Positions 57,609 through 64,000 of a stretch of 64,000 nucleotides of DNA are shown piece after piece. This stretch comes from Hypomyces perniciosus. Its lineage: Eukaryota > Ascomycota > Sordariomycetes > Hypocreales > Hypocreaceae. Positions within the stretch are counted from its first letter, which is position 1; each line of letters begins with the position of its first letter. The notes under the pieces are model-generated. The model was not told the DNA's origin, ran no database searches, and was given only the letters and a program-made list of their open reading frames with translations. Location: the NCBI GenBank assembly GCA_008477525.1, contig SPDT01000002.1, positions 2,976,001 through 3,040,000 of the forward strand, in the 5' to 3' direction. Position numbers and translations under genes: made by a program.

Positions 57609-59374
57609 CTAAATCCTAACCCACTCCTTGCCATCAGGCATCTGAATTGTCTTGACCGCGGTGGCTGGAGGTGTATGCTCACTCGGCTCGAGCTCGTCCT
57701 TCATCTGTTCTTCGCCTTCCTCGACCAGCTCTTCTGTCGTCTTGCCCCTTTCCTTCTCGCCTGCGTCGCCCAGGCCGATGATGTCAATCCATTTCCAGTG
57801 ATCAACAACTCCATTTCCACTCCTATCAAAAATACCCTCGTCATCATCCAGGCCATCTATGACTGAGTCTGTACCAGCAACTTTGCTCGTCATGTCAAGC
57901 TTATCTATATGAGCTCCATCAACGAGATCGCCTACATAAGTCCGTGCCACTGGGATGTTATTTGCCCTGAAGAACTGCAGCTGAGCTCGAAGATTCAGTC
58001 GCAGAGCACGTTCTGGCTCAAGAGCGTTGAAGATCCTCTTTGTCAACCAGGGGAATAAGATGCCAAAGTCCGACTGGCTCAAATGGGCCGAGTTGGCAAC
58101 GTAAAAGAAGTTGGGCTCGCGAAGCTTATTGCCGCTAGGCCTCTCGAATGTCGCCGGAGACACAACCTTGGCTGTTGGGTCGGCGGACAGAAGTCGTGCC
58201 GTCATATGTAGATGCTCAGACCATTTGTACAATGTCTCCGATTCGACAGCCAGGAGCGCAGTGCCACCTGGCGCAGATGGGACATCGGCATACACGGGAA
58301 GCGGTACGTTGAACAAGGGAGCTGAATTAGGAGCCAGCAGAGGCAAAACCCACATATCCAGGAGCATTATCGGCGTCTTCTCTGTCACCTGCTTTCGAAT
58401 GTTGCTGCCCTCGGCTGGTGTGAACAATGGCTTTTCCATTCCAGCGATTTCCGGGACATTAGCATAGTAAGAGGCCTTCAAAATCTGGTACATGGTTGTT
58501 GCTCCGAAGCTGTGGCCCGCAAATACGATGCTTCCTGGCTCGTTGACGTGCAATTGACCGATAAACTGATCCAAACTCGGGGTTGACAGGTTCAGATTGG
58601 TGAACTTGTGTCCCGCATCCATCGCCAGCACTGCTTCGTGTATCAGGCCCATCTCCCATAGCCGGATTCTTAATTGCGCCTCTCTGGCTTCGTATACCTC
58701 GGGTGTCATCTCGTGGGATATCCGATTGTAGGGGACCACATTACGTTCCAATCGGCCGTGTTGGTTGGGGACGCGAAAATGAGATGCAACAGCACTTCCG
58801 TCGCGGTGCTCAGGACAGAAGACAACGATTCCGTGAGAGGCTAGGGAGCCTGCAATGTACGAGTAGGAGTTTCGGCTGCCTCCAAGACCGTGGGAGAAAA
58901 GCATTGTTGGCCACCTCTTGTTCTCGGTTTCGGCTTGTTTAATGGCCGCATTTTTGTGGACTGGAATCGAGGTGTAGTGAAGGTGTCGAGGGAGGAACCT
59001 ATCGTAGGTGATGTCAGCGACTAAATCCTCCCTATCTCCAAAGAGACTTACGAGAGAAACTCAGCCAGCGTGTCTCCAATACCCATGAACCGTGTATACG
59101 CTGAAACGTAGTGCCTCTGCGGTGTCGGCAACCAGGTAATTCGTTTCTGGTTCGATTCAGGGACGGCGGGATAAAAGACGCGGAATAGGACAGTCGGGAT
59201 ATCGTGAGCGTTCTCGGGCGCTGGACTGGGAGAAGGGAGATCTGTCACGGGAATCTCGACATCCATTGTGCCGACCTTGTACGGGCCGGTATACTCGGGA
59301 AATGCTGGCACAGGGCTCAGCCGGGAGAGATAGGCGGCCATCCTGGCAGCAGCCGTGGCCTCAGGGGCAGTCAT
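57609..59374 (-). CDS. PAF acetylhydrolase-like phospholipase
   Basis: Alpha/beta-hydrolase of the platelet-activating-factor acetylhydrolase (PAF-AH II/plasma) family, which cleaves short or oxidised sn-2 acyl chains from phospholipids. Two exons: 59374-59052 and 58998-57609, with a 53-nt intron (GTAAGT...GATAG) splitting a Ser codon, giving 570 aa. The oxyanion region reads TMLFSHGLGGSRNSYSYIAG, the nucleophile is Ser271 in FAGHSFGATT, and the catalytic His is probable in YVANSAHLSQSDFGI. The C-terminal tail is acidic (EELVEEGEEQMKDELEPSE), a fungal addition. ATG 59374 (MTAPEATAAARMAAYLSR) is the first in frame, as an earlier frame start is only TTG. No clear secretion signal. Confidence 0.85.
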
Positions 59375-60164
59375 GGAGATGGTGTTTTGAAGGGAGTCCA
59401 ATCCAACGAAAGGTTTCGTGATGTCTCTCCTGTCGAAGAATTGAAGGGAGGAAGAGAGGGAAGAATCGGCTAGATATTGTCAGATGGAATCAGGGGCAGC
59501 TGAAATGCATGATGGGAGGCGAAGCATGACAAGTGGCAGCTTGAGCTTTATAAACGAAAATTGTTGGTGGGAACTTGAAGCCGAGGGTGCCTGAAACCCC
59601 TGTGGCGTTTCAGTGACGCAATCCCGTATCCCGTTAGTATGTACTCCGTAGTAGTGACACCATAGACCGTTATTTTTAGTCGTGACGCAACATTTACGGA
59701 GTACGAGTACATAGGTAGACCGTTTCATCTCATCATTATCAAAAACAGTGCCCTTACAACAAACATAGCTAAACACAGAATATGGAATATCGTCACGCGA
59801 CTCTTCTCTCTCTTTCCATAATGACCCGCATTAGGTCGAATTGGTCTCCTTGAAAATTTCATCTGGTGTGGAAGAAAAAATATACCAGAATAAGGACTAA
59901 GCCCCTTCTGTTACCGAGGCATCTCTGGTTACCAGATTGGGCAATCATGCCGCGATCTCCGGAAAATGTGGAGATCGGCCAATCTGCCGAAGGCAATCCC
60001 TAGTCCGTCTTACTCGCAGTAATAGTACTTCGTATATCTTCCAGCTTCTGATGAGTGGATAGGGTTGAACTAGGCTTATGCGCTGTCTTGATTGGCCTCG
60101 CTCTCTCGTGTACTACTCTACCAAGTATGTGAAGGATGAACAGGTTTGGCCTATACGAGAGCGA
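59375..60164. other. Intergenic with hairpin and repeated 9-bp motifs
   Basis: Contains two TACTCCGTA/TACGGAGTA motifs (59642-59650 and 59695-59703), two TACTTCGTA variants just around it (about 60028 and 60210) and the hairpin at 59894-60006. No gene seen. Confidence 0.5.
59894..60006. repeat. Imperfect 113-bp hairpin (MITE-like)
   Basis: Nested inverted arms: GGACTA (59894-59899) with TAGTCC (60001-60006), CCTTC near 59904 with GAAGG near 59989, CAGATTGG (59933-59940) with CCAATCTG (59979-59986), and CGATCTCC (59953-59960) with GGAGATCG (59970-59977). The symmetric nesting around one centre suggests a small foldback element. No target duplication was confirmed. Confidence 0.5.
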
Positions 60165-63100
60165 TCAGGAAGCTTCAGACTTGCATGTATTGTTGGTAAA
60201 GAACCAATAGTACTTCGTACTGGAGTAACTATACGGAACTCGTGCTATCCGATGTGACTTTGTTAGTGCTTGTGAAACTAATAAGAAGAATATGTCATGA
60301 CTAACTAATGATGATGATGCAGAAGGGAAGAAGACAGCCATAGGGAAGGTTGGAGAGGAGCATGCAAACAGGCGTGGCACGTGCTTAGCGCGTAATATTT
60401 TATATATTCCCCTTGGTTCAATTCCGTCAATGCCCCTTTTCTCAGCAGCTTGGAGGACGTGCCGTACTAGGTCCAGACGCCCGCTGGCCACGGCAATGTG
60501 GAGGGCGGTCCTCTCCATACTGGCCATTTCGAAGAGGTCGGCTCCTGCTTCTATGAGCAGGTGGACATACTCTAGTGACCGGTAAAGGGCGAAGTGAATC
60601 GGCAGCCGCCCCTTCTCGTCACGGTCCTTAATCAGCGCTCCCTTTTGGATGAGGAGCTTGACGGACTCGAGACTGCCAGACAAGCAGCTCAAGCCGAGCG
60701 GCGGTCCCCACCACATGCAGTACAAATTAACGTCAACTTTGGCTGTCTCAACGAGATACTTAATCATGCCTTCCTTCTCCATAGGTTCGCTATCCGTCCG
60801 ATATAGAGCGGCATGGAGAGGCGATGCCTCTAAACTCGGGTAGACAACGCTAGTGTCAGCCCTGTGTTCACAGAGGAGCCGAACCATGCTTAGGGAGGCA
60901 TTGGAGCATGCGATCAAGAGAGGCCCGCCGCTTGAGCCTGCTGATACGTTGACATTGACACCGTTCGCAATGAGGTATTTGGCCAACTCGATATTATCGT
61001 TCCAGACAGTCCAGCAAAGAGGCGTGAAGCTGTACCTGCCGATGCTTTCCAAATCGGCCCCCCTTCTGACCAGCATCTTGATAATCGAAAGGTCGTTGGT
61101 TTTTCTGGTAGCAGCGGCGGCAACGGACAGAATTGGGTTTGTGACCTCATCCTCCTTGTACTTCAGGTCGATTCCAAATTCCAGAAGGAGCCTAGACATC
61201 TCAACGTCCGAATATCTCACAGCCCTCCATAGCTCCAAGCGCCCCTTGGACGGAGACTTGCGCGGGTCTGCACCAGCATCCACGAGTAGTCTTGCTACGT
61301 CCACTTGGCTCCGCTCTACAGCCATCACAAACGCCCCTTGTTTTGAGCTTTCATCCATGTCGGGTTCTTCTTCACCGATTCAGTCTTGTTCCACTTCGCA
61401 GCGAACGCGAGTACTGTCAACACCTTGTCCGTTCTCGCCTTGATATCAGCGCCCTTTTCCACCAGCATGATGATAATCTGCACGTTATCATGGGCTCCGT
61501 GAATGGGACGCCAGTGGTCATTATCTTCAGCCTCCAAGTCTGCCCCGGCATCGACGAGAATGCGGACGACATCAGCCCAGCCATCCCAGGCTGCTCTGTA
61601 AAGCGGACTTCTCCCTCGGTCATCCTTATAATCGATGGCGCCTTTGTCGTCATGTACCAGTGCTTGTATGGCATCTAAGTTGCGACATCCCACGGTGGTG
61701 TGAAGAGCGATGCCATGAGCCTCTACGACTTCGTCATTCGTGCACCGCGCCCTGCCAGCCTCAACCAAGCGTTCCAGAACGCTTTGCTCACAACCGTTTC
61801 CTACTGCAAATTGGAGGAGAGTCTTGTATGTGGCACCATTTAGTCCATCGGGAAGTTTCAGCATCCCACCAAGAAGAAGTGAATGCCGTTGTTGGAGAGT
61901 CGTCTGTAGTAAAGAGGTATACATGTCTTCATCCGTTCTGATGAAGTCTCCAATACGTCCTAGAAGTGTTAGACAACACTTCTCGTGGTTGGTAGTTTTG
62001 GCAGTTTGTAAAATCAACTCATGAATCCGCTCTTTTGGAAGGCGTTGTGCCAGCGTGTTCAGCAGTCTCTCCACAACGCGGTGCCTACCAAACATCACAG
62101 CAACGTGAATTAGTTCGCCGAAATCGCCGTTAGTTGTCGTATCTGCAGTTGTATCGCTAGGCGTTATTGCAATAAAGGCGTCGTGCCGAGCATATTTGCA
62201 TGCGAGTCGCTGGACGTTCAAAAGGTATTTGTGGTTGACCAGAAGCTTGTCATATTCTAGAAGAAGGTTGATGACCCCGGCATCGGCGTAGTTTCTGGAA
62301 CAGGCATGTTCAAGTGCCAACATTCCATGGAAAGTATCCCTTGAGACCTGACCCCCCGCAAAGCTAACAAGTCTTGTGACTGTAAGTGTCAGTCCAAGAG
62401 AGCTCGCTCTGCAGAGGAGAATATACGGATTCTCGATATGCTTGTGTAATCCAAGGCCAGCATCAATCACTTCTGCCGCAATCTCGTCACGTCCAGATAG
62501 CATAGCAGCAAGAATAACGCCATCCCAACTCAAGTCCTCCGGCTTCACCCGACCTAGTAAACTGCGGAAGATGTTCATCTCAGTTCGCATAGCAGCAGCT
62601 GCAAGAACCGGCAGCAATGGATATGAGGTTTCTGTAGAAGATGATTGTTGCCCATCCATGACCAGTTCCAGCAAGGTTTCAAGACCATGAACTGCAAATA
62701 TAGAAAGAGGGCCACCACTTGCTACCATGCTTTTTGTAAACGGATTTGATCCGTCCCAACAGGTCTTAGCCCAGGAACCTAGCACAGTATGATCGCCGAT
62801 GAATTCATGACTATGGGGGCTGCTGAAACACCTGCCTGACTCTGAAAACCTGGAATGGTTCGGCCATTGCTGTGCAGCATATGTTAGGAATGGCTGGTGA
62901 TCATGGAACTCGATCTCTCGTGTCTGCGGTGATGCCTTCATCGCCGCTCGGCTAGCCTGAGCGAGATACTTCAAGCATAAGTCGGCAATATCACCATGGA
63001 CTTTAGACGCCGACAAAGTAAACAACGACTGGCTAGAAAGTAGGAACTCTCGAAGACGAGGATGCCGAAAGTAGACACTGCTACCCAGCACTTCAACCAA

Positions 63101-64000
63101 GCCCCCAAGTGAAGACTGCAGCTGCCCGCGAGGAAGAGTATCATCAAAGCTCAAAGCCTCTTCTAGCTCCTCAGTTGACAAAGGTCGGAATGAGTAAAGC
63201 AGGAGTGCTATCGCTCGGGTAAACCACTCATCTGGCGTGGAGCCCAATGTAGACAGGACGAACCGGAAGATGCATTCTGGAGTGATCGAGGAGCTAAGAC
63301 CCAAGATATCTAGCCTAAGCTTTTCGAGATCGACAACGGAAGCTCGAGATCTCAAGCAATCCAAAACTATTGTCTCAAGTTTTAGGTCGTCTGTACAGGA
63401 CTCTAGGAGTCGGTTGATTGTGTCGACATTCTCATACAGTAATTGCCGCTCCTGGATCAGGTTCTACATACTGAGCTTGATGCTGCGAAGCTCGTCCATG
63501 CTTAGATCCTTTTTGGACGCGTCACCATCACCATTGCCATAATATACCTGCGCACAAAGGTGTTCTGGCCTGGCTGTAAGTGCTCTGACAGTATCGGGTT
63601 CAACCTCCGTCCATCCATCAAGGTTGCTAAGGAGCTGAGAAGTCGTTGCGAGCACCTTGAACTTGACTTTGTACTCCTCGACTAGCCACTGGAGCTTTTC
63701 CAAAAGCCACTCGTAAGAAGCTATGCTGTCCTGAAAGTTCCCCAAAACCCAGACAACTGTAAGTCCCTTGGAGCCTAGATGCAGCAAGATTTCGAGGTGG
63801 ATCGCAAAAATATCATCCAGGTTGTAGCCACTATGGACACCTGCCGACTTGTATGATTTCAGAAGCTCGAGGAAACCTGTTGGAGCATCGTTGTCTCTGA
63901 ACAATTTGGCTGACAACTGGGTAACGAACGTGAATAGCATGGCCTCTATGCTGTTAAGACGGAAGTCAAATGGGTCGAACGCGAAATAGAGCCAGATATG
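60165..64000 (-). pseudogene. NACHT-ankyrin (fungal NLR-type) gene, broken, 5' partial
   Basis: Minus-strand gene whose 5' end lies beyond the window. The frame is open to position 64000 with LYFAFDPFDFRLNSIEAM, typical of the part of a NACHT NTPase after Walker A. It continues through a NACHT-associated region (LLLYSFRPLSTEELEEAL, YFRHPRLREFLL) into about a dozen ankyrin repeats (DRGRSPLYRAAWDGWADVVR, FTPLCWTVWNDNIELAKYLI, RTALHIAVASGRLDLVRHVL). Two lesions: an in-frame TAG at 63464-63466 (SM*NLIQERQ, probably an old CAG), and a 1-nt frameshift between about 61325 and 61390. The ankyrin part ends near 60390 and the remaining frame to 60165 looks non-coding. Fungal proteins of this class act in non-self recognition and cell death. 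The TAG follows a GTATG, so a cryptic intron is possible but no suitable acceptor keeps the frame. Confidence 0.78.

Noticed and set aside
1..64000. tRNA or rRNA genes
   Set aside because: No convincing B-box (GGTTCGAATCC) with a matching cloverleaf and no rRNA segment was found by eye. A tRNAscan run would be decisive.
44932..64000. SGT1 and the NACHT-ankyrin gene as a linked immune module
   Set aside because: They are about 14 kb apart with unrelated genes between, and SGT1 is a general housekeeping co-chaperone.

Overview
The window reads as a filamentous ascomycete (Pezizomycotina) chromosome segment, probably Eurotiales (Aspergillus/Penicillium-like). The reasons are short introns of 46-89 nt with GTANGT-type donors and CTAAC/CTGAC-like branch sites, typical fungal gene families, and transposons degraded in the C-to-T/G-to-A pattern of repeat-induced point mutation (RIP). 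The taxon is an inference.

Layout. (1) 1-2330: a possible LTR relic at about 208-520 and a minus-strand multi-span membrane protein gene. Its last exon lies behind a 47-nt intron and its 5' end is missing next to a LINE. (2) 2340-8205: a GC-rich, apparently un-RIPped Tad-like LINE. It has ORF1 with zinc knuckles (frame broken near a C10 run) and an intact 1233-aa ORF2 (AP endonuclease, reverse transcriptase, RNase H), followed by an A-rich tail. (3) 8206-9720: AT-rich sequence with two tandem repeats and a RIPped LTR. (4) 9720-13600: an island of ordinary composition holding an HMT1-like ABC transporter pseudogene, with three in-frame stops and catalytic residues lost through transition mutations. 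(5) About 13600-39200: a 25-kb AT-rich heterochromatin-like block of degraded retrotransposons. It contains a LINE 3' relic, a Gypsy family with three 408-bp LTRs (one inverted), a second Gypsy reverse transcriptase, and a plus-strand Copia element. Into the Copia reverse transcriptase region a 225-bp LTR inserted, and at the edge of that LTR a complete 6.58-kb minus-strand Copia inserted. (6) 39200-64000: a conventional gene-rich segment. In order: SEN2 (tRNA splicing endonuclease), a gamma-butyrobetaine-type dioxygenase, SGT1, a lanosterol-synthase-type oxidosqualene cyclase (ERG7 family), SPO11, a YAR1-like ankyrin protein, a C2H2 plus fungal_trans regulator, an unrecognised Cys/Trp-rich protein, a PAF-acetylhydrolase-like lipase, and a broken NACHT-ankyrin (fungal NLR-type) gene running off the right edge.

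The right-hand genes are mostly unrelated housekeeping functions (tRNA processing, carnitine synthesis, chaperoning, sterols, meiosis) and do not form an obvious pathway or biosynthetic cluster. SPO11 and the RIP scars both point to a sexual cycle, past or present. I found no convincing new multi-gene system. The most notable items are the nested retrotransposon stack, the rearranged Gypsy element, the RIP-inactivated transporter, the broken NLR, the duplicated Cys/Trp motif protein, and a recurring 9-bp motif, TACTCCGTA.
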